A stretch of DNA of 64,000 bases from the NCBI RefSeq assembly GCF_004345705.1, contig NZ_SLWV01000001.1:186001-250000 (forward strand), written 5' to 3'. Below are positions 42,695 to 51,387 of the stretch, piece by piece (the first letter of the stretch is position 1; every line of letters starts with the position of its first letter). Made by a program: the position numbers and the translations under genes. The DNA comes from Marinisporobacter balticus. Lineage in GTDB: Bacteria > Bacillota > Clostridia > Peptostreptococcales > Thermotaleaceae. The notes under the pieces are model-generated. The model was not told where the DNA came from. It saw nothing but the letters and a program-made list of their open reading frames with translations, and made no database searches.

Positions 42695-43787
42695 AAAAGA
42701 ACCTTCTAGCAGTAACATATCTTTTATTATAATGTCCATCATTAAAACTCGATATAATTACACTCATGGCGCTACCTGAAGAGGCATGTATGAACTGTCC
42801 ATTGTCTATATATATACCCGCATGACTAACTTGCCCTGATCCATTGCTATTAAAAAAAACTAAATCTCCTGCTCTTAGATCGTCTTTTGATACTTTTACA
42901 CCATTTTGGGCTTTTGCTTGATCTCTCGATACTCTAGGAAGCTTTATGCCAATATTTTTATACACATAGGATGTAAACCCTGAGCAATCAAAAGTGTTTG
43001 GTCCATTAGAGCCATATACATATCTTTTACCTAATTGTTGCTTAGCAAAATTTATTACTTCCACTCCAAGACTAGATCTACTTCCACCTCTTGACGTAGA
43101 TTGGTCATTTAATAAAATCTTTACATAATCTTTATAAATCCAACCTTCTTGTTGATCTGCTGTAATAATATGATACCAACTATCTTGAAAATCTTTTATC
43201 AATATATCACTATCTGCTCCTATCGTTTTTACAATTTCACCTGTGTCAGATGGATTTGCTCTCATATTCACATTATTTCCTGTAATCTTCGCTTTTTTAT
43301 AATTATTCTTTATCGTTACAAATTCTGAACTTACCCAGCCTTCTTTTTCGTTATCAAGGAGTAACCCATACCAACCTTCATTCTCTTTCGTTATGGTTAC
43401 TTCCAATCCACCCTCTATTTTTTGTATAATATTTGCATCACCATTTGGCTCCTGGCGCACATTTAAGCAATTTGCTTTTACAATACCTTTCTTAATCAAG
43501 TCTTTTTCATAATCTACCATAACAATTAGTTTATTGTTTACCCATCCTATTTTTCCATCATTTAATGCTACTCCAACCCATTCTCCGCTATTATCTACAG
43601 CAGAAATATATTCCCCTAATTTCAAAGTATTTACAACTGCTGATTCTATTTTAGGTTCTTCCCTGACATTTACATCATTTGCTATTACTACACCTTTCAT
43701 ACTTTCTTCACCATACACAAAAGAAAATATAAATAAATTGCACAACAAAATCACCATTATAACAAAAACATATTTTATAAACTTCAT
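42693..43787 (-). CDS. Secreted NlpC/P60 endopeptidase with three SH3b domains
   Basis: A cell-wall peptidase that cuts within peptidoglycan stem peptides. A signal peptide (about 1-26) is followed by three SH3b repeats (about 30-90, 101-160, 166-224), each with the NVRxxP/NMRANP and GWxxxxxV pattern, then the NlpC/P60 domain with Cys268 (FDCSGFTSYVY), His322 (SHAGIYI) and His334 (FIHAS). Length 364. ATGGGGGC and AAAGG precede the start. It is a single gene. Confidence 0.94.
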   Translation of the reverse strand: MKFIKYVFVIMVILLCNLFIFSFVYGEESMKGVVIANDVNVREEPKIESAVVNTLKLGEYISAVDNSGEWVGVALNDGKIGWVNNKLIVMVDYEKDLIKKGIVKANCLNVRQEPNGDANIIQKIEGGLEVTITKENEGWYGLLLDNEKEGWVSSEFVTIKNNYKKAKITGNNVNMRANPSDTGEIVKTIGADSDILIKDFQDSWYHIITADQQEGWIYKDYVKILLNDQSTSRGGSRSSLGVEVINFAKQQLGKRYVYGSNGPNTFDCSGFTSYVYKNIGIKLPRVSRDQAKAQNGVKVSKDDLRAGDLVFFNSNGSGQVSHAGIYIDNGQFIHASSGSAMSVIISSFNDGHYNKRYVTARRFF

Positions 43788-43970
43788 CCTTTGTCAGCCC
43801 CCATTAAAATCAGTATTTTAAATAAACCTTAAAACAATTTCCCTTTATGTCCTATTCAAGTTATCCTGTCCTATAGATATTCTATCACATTTTTACAACG
43901 TTCTACATATTATTATTCTACATACAAATAAAAATTCCTGCCTGTCACAATATTTTTTTTAATTTAAAAA

Positions 43971-44005
43971 TAAAAAAGCTACCCTAAATCAGAGACAGCT
44001 TTTGT
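43971..44005 (-). terminator. Terminator after tRNA-Leu(GAG)
   Basis: AAAAGCT and AGCTTTT close a larger imperfect loop, with a T run on the minus strand. Confidence 0.55.
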
Positions 44006-44028
44006 TTTTACATTCACTTATTTTTATA

Positions 44029-44114
44029 TGGTGCAAGGGATGGGACTCGAACCCACACACCATTACGGCACAAGTCCCTCAAACTTGCGTGTATGCCAAT
44101 TCCACCACCCTTGC
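44029..44114 (-). tRNA. tRNA-Leu (anticodon GAG)
   Basis: An 86-base class-II tRNA: acceptor GCAAGGG pairs with CCCTTGC, the CCA end is encoded, the anticodon stem CAAGT/ACTTG holds the loop TTGAGGG (anticodon GAG), and a long variable arm and a GGTTCGAGTCC T-loop are present. It reads CUU/CUC codons. Two consensus promoters lie upstream. Confidence 0.97.
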
Positions 44115-44127
44115 ATATTTCCAAATC

Positions 44128-44156
44128 ATCATACTATAATATAGAAGAATTGTCAA
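44128..44156 (-). promoter_or_regulatory. Proximal promoter of tRNA-Leu(GAG)
   Basis: TTGACA, 17 bases, TATGAT on the minus strand, directly upstream of the tRNA. Confidence 0.75.
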
Positions 44157-44209
44157 TATGATCTAAGCAGTCCAACAATCGCATTATCTCAAATTCACAT
44201 TCCCTATAT

Positions 44210-44238
44210 ATTATATCTTATTTTTAATAAACTGTCAA
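44210..44238 (-). promoter_or_regulatory. Distal promoter of tRNA-Leu(GAG)
   Basis: A perfect TTGACA, 17 bases, TATAAT on the minus strand, 15 bases past the stop codon of the upstream binding-protein gene. Confidence 0.75.
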
Positions 44239-44252
44239 TAAATATTGCATGC

Positions 44253-45875
44253 CTATTTTGACTCTTCTAAAAGATACCATTTTTCAATATTGCCATATAT
44301 ATTGAAAGGTCTTGGCATTATATCCCCTTTTACTCGTTTTTTCATAATAATTGAACTATTTTTAAAATATAAGCTAAAGTAAGGAACCTCTTCTACAATA
44401 AAATTTTGCAATTGTTTATATTTTTCTTTTCTCAATGATTTGTTTTTGTCATTTAACGCCTCATCTAATAATCTATCCATTTCAGGATTACTATAGCTAA
44501 TAAAATTGGTATTTCCTACATAGCTTGAATGCAAGGCGAATCGAATATTAGAAGAATAGGGTAATCTCCAACCACTTAAAACAATATCAAACTGCTTTGC
44601 TCCTATTCTTTTTTGGTATTCTTCCCAATTGACCTTATTAATCACTATATCTATTCCTATTTCTTTAAGCTGGGATGCAATCATTTGCGCACCCTCTATC
44701 CTTTGCAAGTTGTCACCATTTACTAATAGAGATAATCTTAGTTCTTGTCCTGATTCATTCTCAAGCCATGGGTCTGTATCTCTATTTTCCCAATTCGACT
44801 CTTTTAATAATTTCTTCGCCTTTAATAGATCTTTCCCCATTTTTTTTTCATTTTCATCATACAAGTATGCATCTGGATGAATCGGTACATCTACTACTGT
44901 CGCATGTCCTAAATAGACTTCATCAACAATAGCATGTCGGTCTATACTATACCCTAATGCACTTCTAACATTTTTATCTTGAAGAATCTTATTACGAAAG
45001 TTAAATCCTAAAAATTCATAATCTTGGGTTATATATTCATAAATTTTTAGTGATTTATCTTCACTATATTTTTCCCAGTCAAAGTTAGTTGCTTCTGCAA
45101 CATCTATTTCACTTGTTTCAACAGACGTCAGTACTGCTTCTTTGTCTGGTATACGCTTCGCAAGTATTGAAGTAATATAGGGCTTATCTCCCCAGTAATC
45201 GTCATTAAGCGTAAATTTAATGCTTTTAAACTTGTCATATGTATCAATCTTATAAGGTCCTGTTCCGATGGGTACAAGATCTATTTTATTATAAACGTCT
45301 TGGCTACTTAAAAACTTGTGTTTTGGTATAATTGGAAATGTAAATAGCTCTATTGCATTGTTTATAGGCGTTTTAAATCCAATGGTTATTCTATATGCAT
45401 TTATCATTTGAACATTGTTTATGTCCTTTACATACACACTATAAACAGATTCTTTTCTGCCTACATTCATTCTAAGGGCCTCTATGGTAAACTTCACATC
45501 TTCCGCAGTAAAAGCTTTCCCATCATGCCACCTTATATCATTTCTTAAATCAAAAGTCCATTCTTTGCCATCCTCTGAGACATCCCATGTTTGGGCTAAA
45601 GCTGGTTGTGTTTCTAGCTTTTCATCTAAGGTGATTAATCCATCATAAATAAGTTTATTTAAATAATAAACACTTTTGTTATCATTCAAAATGGGATTTA
45701 ATGTATCAAACTGAATAACAGGAATAATCAATTCCCCTCCTGATACAGGATTTCCAATTTGTACAAATTCCTCTTTACTTGGTTTGATTTCTGCATTTTT
45801 ATCCATACATCCTGATAATATCAGTAAAATCGTTAAAACACTTATGCAACAAAAAATCTTTTTTTCCTTTGTCAC
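44253..45875 (-). CDS. Oligopeptide-type ABC transporter substrate-binding lipoprotein
   Basis: A family-5 solute-binding protein (540 residues). A lipobox LSGC (about residues 19-22) gives a lipid-anchored exterior protein. Signatures are IPVIQFDTLNPIL, LAQTWDVSEDGKEWTFDLRNDIRWHDGKAFTAEDV and GTGPYKI. The ligand may be peptides, nickel or other small solutes. No permease or ATPase gene lies nearby, so the transporter must be elsewhere. The start is GTG with GGAGGTA upstream. Confidence 0.93.
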   Translation of the reverse strand: MTKEKKIFCCISVLTILLILSGCMDKNAEIKPSKEEFVQIGNPVSGGELIIPVIQFDTLNPILNDNKSVYYLNKLIYDGLITLDEKLETQPALAQTWDVSEDGKEWTFDLRNDIRWHDGKAFTAEDVKFTIEALRMNVGRKESVYSVYVKDINNVQMINAYRITIGFKTPINNAIELFTFPIIPKHKFLSSQDVYNKIDLVPIGTGPYKIDTYDKFKSIKFTLNDDYWGDKPYITSILAKRIPDKEAVLTSVETSEIDVAEATNFDWEKYSEDKSLKIYEYITQDYEFLGFNFRNKILQDKNVRSALGYSIDRHAIVDEVYLGHATVVDVPIHPDAYLYDENEKKMGKDLLKAKKLLKESNWENRDTDPWLENESGQELRLSLLVNGDNLQRIEGAQMIASQLKEIGIDIVINKVNWEEYQKRIGAKQFDIVLSGWRLPYSSNIRFALHSSYVGNTNFISYSNPEMDRLLDEALNDKNKSLRKEKYKQLQNFIVEEVPYFSLYFKNSSIIMKKRVKGDIMPRPFNIYGNIEKWYLLEESK

Positions 45876-45900
45876 TCAAATACCTCCACTTAGTCCTTCT

Positions 45901-46935
45901 CTAAAGAATTCTTTTTAACTTACTATTTTCTACAAGTCCAGGAATTCTTCCTCTCTTGGCAACAGATTCCCCTCCTACTTCTTTTATATCCATGGTCATA
46001 TCAATTGCAGGTGCTCCTGAAATATAGCTTCCTACACCAAAAGAATCTGCCCCTGCTTCACATAATATTTTTATCTTATCTGGAGTTAACCCTCCTGATA
46101 CAAATATTTTTACATGGGTGTATCCATTAATATCCAATTTACTTCTTAATTCTTTCACAAGGTATGGTGTTACCCCACCTCTCTCGCTTGGTGTATCTAA
46201 TCGAATACCAAACAATCTATCTCCTAGTTCTTTTGCAATTCTCAAACTTTCTTCAACCTCATCTTTAAATGTATCTACTAGCACGATCCTTTTGTGTGAT
46301 GCTGGTGTAACTTCATCATAGACTCTTGCGACATCTAACGTATCTCCTGCAATTAGCATAGCTGCGTGAGGCAATGTACCATTGGCTTCCATATTCATTA
46401 GTTTTGCTGCTAAAACACAGCTTGCACCATTCGCTCCACCAACTACAGCAGCTCTCTCCATTACCGGTGCAACAGCTGGGTGTACATGCCTAGCTCCAAA
46501 GCATAAAAAAGTTTTGTCTCCGCACGCTTTCTTTACTGCGCTAGCAGCAGTAGCCCATCCACTAGCACTTGCGAGACTTCCAAGCATTGCTGTTTCAAAA
46601 ACACCAAATTTATTATAAGCGCCCTTAATTCTCACTAAAGTATCTTTGGCTTCAAACGTTTCCCCTTCATCCACTGCCCACACTTCAACATCTTTATCCT
46701 TTAGCATATTCTTTACTTCTTCAATTCCTACAAACACACCCGGTTTTCGGGCGAAAATTTCGGCAGTTACTATTTGGTTATCTAAATTCATGTATTTTAA
46801 AATATCTAACGTTCTCAAAAAATAAACATCTGTTGTTAATCCTGTTAAAATTTCATCATGATTACTCGAGTGCATGCATCGATCCTTGCTAATTTTTATA
46901 TTTTTAATATCCTCAAGACTTGTCATATGTTTCAT
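45901..46935 (-). CDS. Nicotinate phosphoribosyltransferase-like enzyme
   Basis: Family members make nicotinate mononucleotide from nicotinate and PRPP in NAD salvage, or act as quinolinate phosphoribosyltransferases. The type-II phosphoribosyltransferase barrel shows LTTDVYFLRTLDIL at the start, CFGARHVHPAVAPVMERAA, and FVSGGLTPDKIKILCEAGADSFGVGSY. The ATG at 46935 (344 residues) follows AAAGGAATG; the longer frame adds no family sequence. I favour nicotinate as substrate because no nadA/nadB genes are adjacent. Confidence 0.88.
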   Translation of the reverse strand: MKHMTSLEDIKNIKISKDRCMHSSNHDEILTGLTTDVYFLRTLDILKYMNLDNQIVTAEIFARKPGVFVGIEEVKNMLKDKDVEVWAVDEGETFEAKDTLVRIKGAYNKFGVFETAMLGSLASASGWATAASAVKKACGDKTFLCFGARHVHPAVAPVMERAAVVGGANGASCVLAAKLMNMEANGTLPHAAMLIAGDTLDVARVYDEVTPASHKRIVLVDTFKDEVEESLRIAKELGDRLFGIRLDTPSERGGVTPYLVKELRSKLDINGYTHVKIFVSGGLTPDKIKILCEAGADSFGVGSYISGAPAIDMTMDIKEVGGESVAKRGRIPGLVENSKLKRIL

Positions 46936-47379
46936 ATAATCACATTCCTTTCTATTGTATCCTATTATTGGTAATAACATATCAATACTTTATGAATATT
47001 TCTGCTATATAAATCATAAACTATGCAATGCCTGAACCTATAAGTGGTCCTACAGCATAACCTTTAAAATTACTATTCCAAATATAGTACCGATTACTAC
47101 TGATGTTACAATGGTATGAAAATAACTTTTCATATCTTCACCCATTTTAGCTAGTAGCAAAAAAATATTAAAGTACTTAAAATTACTTTGCAATAATTAT
47201 TATAAATGACTTGTTCAATTTATTCAATAAATTCCTTCCATTATTCATATGAAAATAGCATTTGATTCATTTTGTTTCGTGTCAAAACCTCTCTTTATCA
47301 AAATTTTATAGAAACTTTACATATTCTCTTAACATCTTATCCATACGATATAAATATACAGATAACAAGATATATCCTG
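46936..47379. other. Intergenic region with a possible membrane micropeptide
   Basis: A minus-strand frame at 47050-47145 could encode a 31-residue peptide (MGEDMKSYFHTIVTSVVIG...) with one membrane segment, but its ribosome site is poor. A second frame nearby reads GYAVGPLIGSGIA, as if a longer gene had shifted. The rest shows nothing clear. Confidence 0.3.
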
Positions 47380-47390
47380 TTATCTGTATA
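47355..47390 (-). terminator. Long hairpin at the end of the lytic transglycosylase gene
   Basis: A perfect 13-bp stem TATACAGATAACA/TGTTATCTGTATA with a 10-base loop overlaps the stop codon. No T run follows, so the terminator function is uncertain. Confidence 0.55.
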
Positions 47391-47949
47391 CAATCCTATA
47401 AACTTTATAACTTTTTATAACCTTTTTTACATATGCTTTTGTTTCAGCAAAAGGGATATCTGTTAGTGTTTTTCCATCTTCGCTATATTTTGTATCTTGT
47501 AGCCACTTATTTACATTCCCACTTCCTCCATTATATGCAGCAAGCATCAATTGTAAATCCCCACCAAATTCTTCTTTCAGTTTATTTAAATACCAGCATC
47601 CTATTTTAATATTTACATCTGGTGTAAATAAAATTGCTTCATCATAGTTTTCCATACCCAATTTTTCTGAAGCCCATTTTCCCGTTATAGGCGCAATTTG
47701 CATAAGTCCTCTTGCATCTTTAGAAGATCTTGCTTTTTCATTAAATTTACTTTCTGTTCGAATAATCCCCGCAATAAGATGTGGATCTAGATTGTATTCT
47801 ATTGCATACTTGTCAATAATTTCTTCATAATGGATTGGATACAAAATCTTAAGTAACCAATTTGTATTATTTAAAACAATGCCAATTGTCATTACCATTG
47901 CAATTACAACAAGCAATTTTTTATGTTTTTTAAGATCAATCAAAATCAA
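47380..47949 (-). CDS. Membrane-anchored lytic transglycosylase (SLT domain)
   Basis: A 189-residue protein with one N-terminal membrane segment (about 11-27) and an Slt70-type catalytic domain: Glu66 in IIRTESKFN, GLMQIAP, and LMLAAYNGGSGNVNKWL. It cleaves glycan strands. The start is TTG with GGAGGGA upstream, 16 bases after coaE; the polA-coaE-slt order is frequent in clostridia. Confidence 0.93.
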   Translation of the reverse strand: MILIDLKKHKKLLVVIAMVMTIGIVLNNTNWLLKILYPIHYEEIIDKYAIEYNLDPHLIAGIIRTESKFNEKARSSKDARGLMQIAPITGKWASEKLGMENYDEAILFTPDVNIKIGCWYLNKLKEEFGGDLQLMLAAYNGGSGNVNKWLQDTKYSEDGKTLTDIPFAETKAYVKKVIKSYKVYRIVYR

Positions 47950-47965
47950 AAGTATCCCTCCATGC

Positions 47966-48562
47966 CTATCTATTTATCTTTCTTAATTGCTCCTCTATTT
48001 GTTTTTTCAAATACATAATATCTTGGTTATTATCTATGACTACATCTGCATATTTTTTCTTTTCTTCTGTAGCCATTTGGGATTTTATCCGTTTTAGCCC
48101 ATCCTCACAACTCACATGATCTCGCTCTATTAATCTTTTTAATTGTATGCTTTCATGGGTTATTACTAACCAAACAACATCCACTATTTTTTTCATATCC
48201 ATTTCAATCAATAAGGCTGCATCTATTATTATAACAGGATATGTACGAGTTTTTCTATATATATTTATTTTATTTATAATTTCTTCAATGATTCTTTTGT
48301 GGGTAATGTAATTTAATTCCCTCAATTTGTTTTTATCTGAAAAAACAATTTCACCTAAATATTTTCTATTTAGCGTTCCATTTTCATGAACTACTACTTC
48401 ACCAAAAATCTGTTTAATTTCGTCAAGTGTAGGTTTCCCCGGCGCTACAATTTCTCTAGCAATTAAATCTGCATCTATAACAGGTATGCCTAATTCTTTC
48501 AAAATATTTGAAGCCGTACTTTTTCCTGAAGCAATACCCCCAGTAAGTCCAATAATTTTCAT
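47966..48562 (-). CDS. coaE: Dephospho-CoA kinase
   Basis: The last step of coenzyme A synthesis. P-loop GLTGGIASGKST opens the protein; DADLIAREIV and AALLIEMDM are conserved. 198 residues. GAAGGGGA precedes the ATG. It follows polA by 18 bases. Confidence 0.96.
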   Translation of the reverse strand: MKIIGLTGGIASGKSTASNILKELGIPVIDADLIAREIVAPGKPTLDEIKQIFGEVVVHENGTLNRKYLGEIVFSDKNKLRELNYITHKRIIEEIINKINIYRKTRTYPVIIIDAALLIEMDMKKIVDVVWLVITHESIQLKRLIERDHVSCEDGLKRIKSQMATEEKKKYADVVIDNNQDIMYLKKQIEEQLRKINR

Positions 48563-48580
48563 AAGTTTATTTCCCCTTCA

Positions 48581-51244
48581 TTACTTTGTTTCATACCAGC
48601 TACTACCTATATTCATATCCACTTTTAGCGGTACATCTAAATGAAGCGCATGTTCCATTTGACTTTTTAAAATTTCTTTCACTTCTTCTATTTCATCTTT
48701 GTGCACTTCTATAATCAATTCATCGTGTACTTGTAGAATCAATTTTGATTTTAAATTCCTATTTTTTAGTTCTTCATATACTTTAATCATAGCAATTTTT
48801 ATAATATCTGCTGCACTTCCTTGAATAGGTGTATTCATTGCAGTTCTTTCACCAAAAGAACGTACATTAAAATTTTTATCTTTTAATTCAGGAATATACC
48901 TTCTTCTATTTAGCATCGTTGTTACATAACCTTTTTCTTTTCCTTCTATTACGATATTCTCCATATATGCTTTAACGCCAGTATATTTATTAAAATACTC
49001 ATCTATATACTTTTGCGCCTCTTTTTTTGTTATATGAAGATTTTCTGACAATCCATAATCACTAATTCCATATACTATGCCAAAATTAACAGCCTTCGCT
49101 CTGCTTCTTTCTAAAGATGTTACTTCTTCCATAGGCATATTAAATACCTTAGATGCAGTAGCGGTATGTATATCCTGTTCTTTATGAAATGCTTCTATAA
49201 AGTTAGGATCTTTGGATATATGGGCTAAAACCCTTAATTCTATTTGTGAATAATCTGCATCGAGTAATAAATACTCCTCACTTTTGGGGATAAATACTTT
49301 TCGAATTTCTCTTCCCACATCCATTTTGATAGGTATATTTTGCAAATTAGGTTCTGTACTACTTATTCTTCCAGTAGCAGTCACTGTTTGATTAAAGCTA
49401 GAATGTATTTTATGCGTTGTATGGTTAATGACCCCAATCAATCCGTCTACATAAGTGGACTTTAATTTTACCATTTGCCTATATTCTATAATATTAGGAA
49501 CAATATTATGCTTATTATATAATTTTTCCAATACTTCAATATTTGTAGAATAACCTGTTTTTGTTTTTTTAATAGGGTCTAGTCCTAGCTTATCAAACAA
49601 AATTACACCCAATTGTTTGGTAGAATTAATGTTAAATACTTCTCCTGCTTGGTCATATATTTCTTCTGTTAAACCATTTATCTTTTCATCTAATGTTTTC
49701 CCTATTTCATTAAGTGTTTCTTTATCCACCATAAATCCCTCGTATTCCATATCTGCTAGTATATCTACCAAAGCTAATTCTATTTCGTAATATAGCTTTT
49801 CCATATCATATTCTTTTAATTTTTCTATAACCTTATCCTTTGTCTTTATAACCGTATTACAAATACAGCCTCCATATTCTATTAATTTTTCTCTCGTAAC
49901 TTCACTAAAATTTATTCTTTTTTTCCCTTTTCCTAAAAGTTCCTCTTCACTCATAACTTTTTCGTTTAAATATTCATAAGCAATATCACTAATTTCATAA
50001 GATTTTCTCGTTGGTTCTAGTAAATATAAAGCAATTGCCAAATCAAAGGCTATGTTCTTTAAAAATATTCCATATGATTTTAATGCAAGCAGATCCTTTT
50101 TTATCAGATACCCAGATTTCTTTATATTAGAATCTTCAAATATATCTTTTAATCCATTGATTATCTCTTTATTTTTTGTATCGGTAAAATAGCTTTCTTC
50201 TCCTACGATTAAACTAATCCCGCTTATTATATTTTTTCTAACATCTTTGCCATCATGCAATACTTTTAAATATATTTCCCCTGTTTTTTTTATCTTTTTT
50301 TTTAATAGATCTATTTCTTCTACTGTGTCTATTATATTTGTTTCTAATAAATTCATTGGTTGCTCGTTACTTTCATCATTTATTTTCAATTTCTCTACGA
50401 GCTTACGAAACTCTAATCTATTAAATATTTCTACTAGCGCTTTTTCATTCGGATTCTTTATTTCAAATTCACCTAGGGACATTTCTACTGGAACATCTAG
50501 CATAATCGTTGCCAATCTTTTACTCATTACAGCTTGCTGTGCAAATTCTTCTAATTTATCTCGTAATTTATCACTAGCCACATTTTCTAGATTATTTATT
50601 AAATTTTCAACACTTTTAAATTCTTTTATTAACTTTATACCTGTTTTTTCCCCAATCCCAGGTACCCCTGGAATATTGTCAGACTTATCTCCCATAAGCC
50701 CCTTCAAATCAATAAATTCTTTTGGTGTAACACCATATCTTTCAAAAACACCTATTTCATCATATTCTTCTAGCTCACTTATTCCTTTTTTTGTTATTAA
50801 TACTTTTGTTTTATCTGAAGCCAGTTGTAGTGCGTCTCGGTCTCCTGTAATAATAATCGGATAAACATCTCTCTCTTCACAAAATTTTGCAATGGTCCCT
50901 ATCAAATCATCTGCTTCATAACCATCAATCTCTACCCTATGCATGTTAAAGGCATCTAAAACTTCTTTTAAAATAGGTAACTGCGCCCCTAATTCAGAAG
51001 GCATTTTTTTTCTTCCAGCTTTATATGCATCAAATGCAACATGTCTAAATGTAGGTGCTTTTCGATCAAAAGCAACCGTCATATAGTCTGGTTTGTAGTC
51101 TTCAAGTATTCTATATAATACATTTACAAATCCATAAACTGCATTCGTATGTACCCCTTCCTTTGTAGTTAATGGTGGTAATGCATAGAAGGTTCTATTT
51201 ATAAGACTGTTTCCATCTATAATGACAATTTTTTTATTTTCCAT
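48581..51244 (-). CDS. polA: DNA polymerase I
   Basis: Gap-filling and repair polymerase. Residues about 1-285 form the 5'-3' nuclease (IIDGNSLINRTFYALP, YEADDLIGT, GLMGDKSDNIPGVPGIG). The middle 3'-5' exonuclease fold lacks the DxE metal ligands (IYLKVLHDG in their place), so proofreading is very likely lost, as in Bacillus. The polymerase domain has DADYSQIELRVLAH, RSRAKAVNFGIVYG and VHDELIIEV. The ATG at 51244 has AAGGAGAGG upstream; 887 residues. Confidence 0.97.
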   Translation of the reverse strand: MENKKIVIIDGNSLINRTFYALPPLTTKEGVHTNAVYGFVNVLYRILEDYKPDYMTVAFDRKAPTFRHVAFDAYKAGRKKMPSELGAQLPILKEVLDAFNMHRVEIDGYEADDLIGTIAKFCEERDVYPIIITGDRDALQLASDKTKVLITKKGISELEEYDEIGVFERYGVTPKEFIDLKGLMGDKSDNIPGVPGIGEKTGIKLIKEFKSVENLINNLENVASDKLRDKLEEFAQQAVMSKRLATIMLDVPVEMSLGEFEIKNPNEKALVEIFNRLEFRKLVEKLKINDESNEQPMNLLETNIIDTVEEIDLLKKKIKKTGEIYLKVLHDGKDVRKNIISGISLIVGEESYFTDTKNKEIINGLKDIFEDSNIKKSGYLIKKDLLALKSYGIFLKNIAFDLAIALYLLEPTRKSYEISDIAYEYLNEKVMSEEELLGKGKKRINFSEVTREKLIEYGGCICNTVIKTKDKVIEKLKEYDMEKLYYEIELALVDILADMEYEGFMVDKETLNEIGKTLDEKINGLTEEIYDQAGEVFNINSTKQLGVILFDKLGLDPIKKTKTGYSTNIEVLEKLYNKHNIVPNIIEYRQMVKLKSTYVDGLIGVINHTTHKIHSSFNQTVTATGRISSTEPNLQNIPIKMDVGREIRKVFIPKSEEYLLLDADYSQIELRVLAHISKDPNFIEAFHKEQDIHTATASKVFNMPMEEVTSLERSRAKAVNFGIVYGISDYGLSENLHITKKEAQKYIDEYFNKYTGVKAYMENIVIEGKEKGYVTTMLNRRRYIPELKDKNFNVRSFGERTAMNTPIQGSAADIIKIAMIKVYEELKNRNLKSKLILQVHDELIIEVHKDEIEEVKEILKSQMEHALHLDVPLKVDMNIGSSWYETK

Positions 51245-51344
51245 AGTAATCCTCTCCTTCAAAATTTCTTATCTATATACTACCCAAAATAAGATAATAT
51301 AGTAATCTTTACTATATTCTAAAATTTTTCATAAATTCCTTCCT

Positions 51345-51379
51345 AAAAAAACAAGTCTCATCATTGAGACTTGTTTTTT
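51345..51379 (-). terminator. Terminator after the anti-sigma/DUF4349 gene
   Basis: ACAAGTCTCA pairs with TGAGACTTGT, set in A and T runs on either side. It isolates the sigma operon from polA. Confidence 0.85.
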
Positions 51380-51387
51380 CATACCTA

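Noticed and set aside
50247..50864. 205-codon plus-strand frame inside polA
   Set aside because: Antisense to intact DNA polymerase I with all its motifs; serine/phenylalanine-rich shadow.
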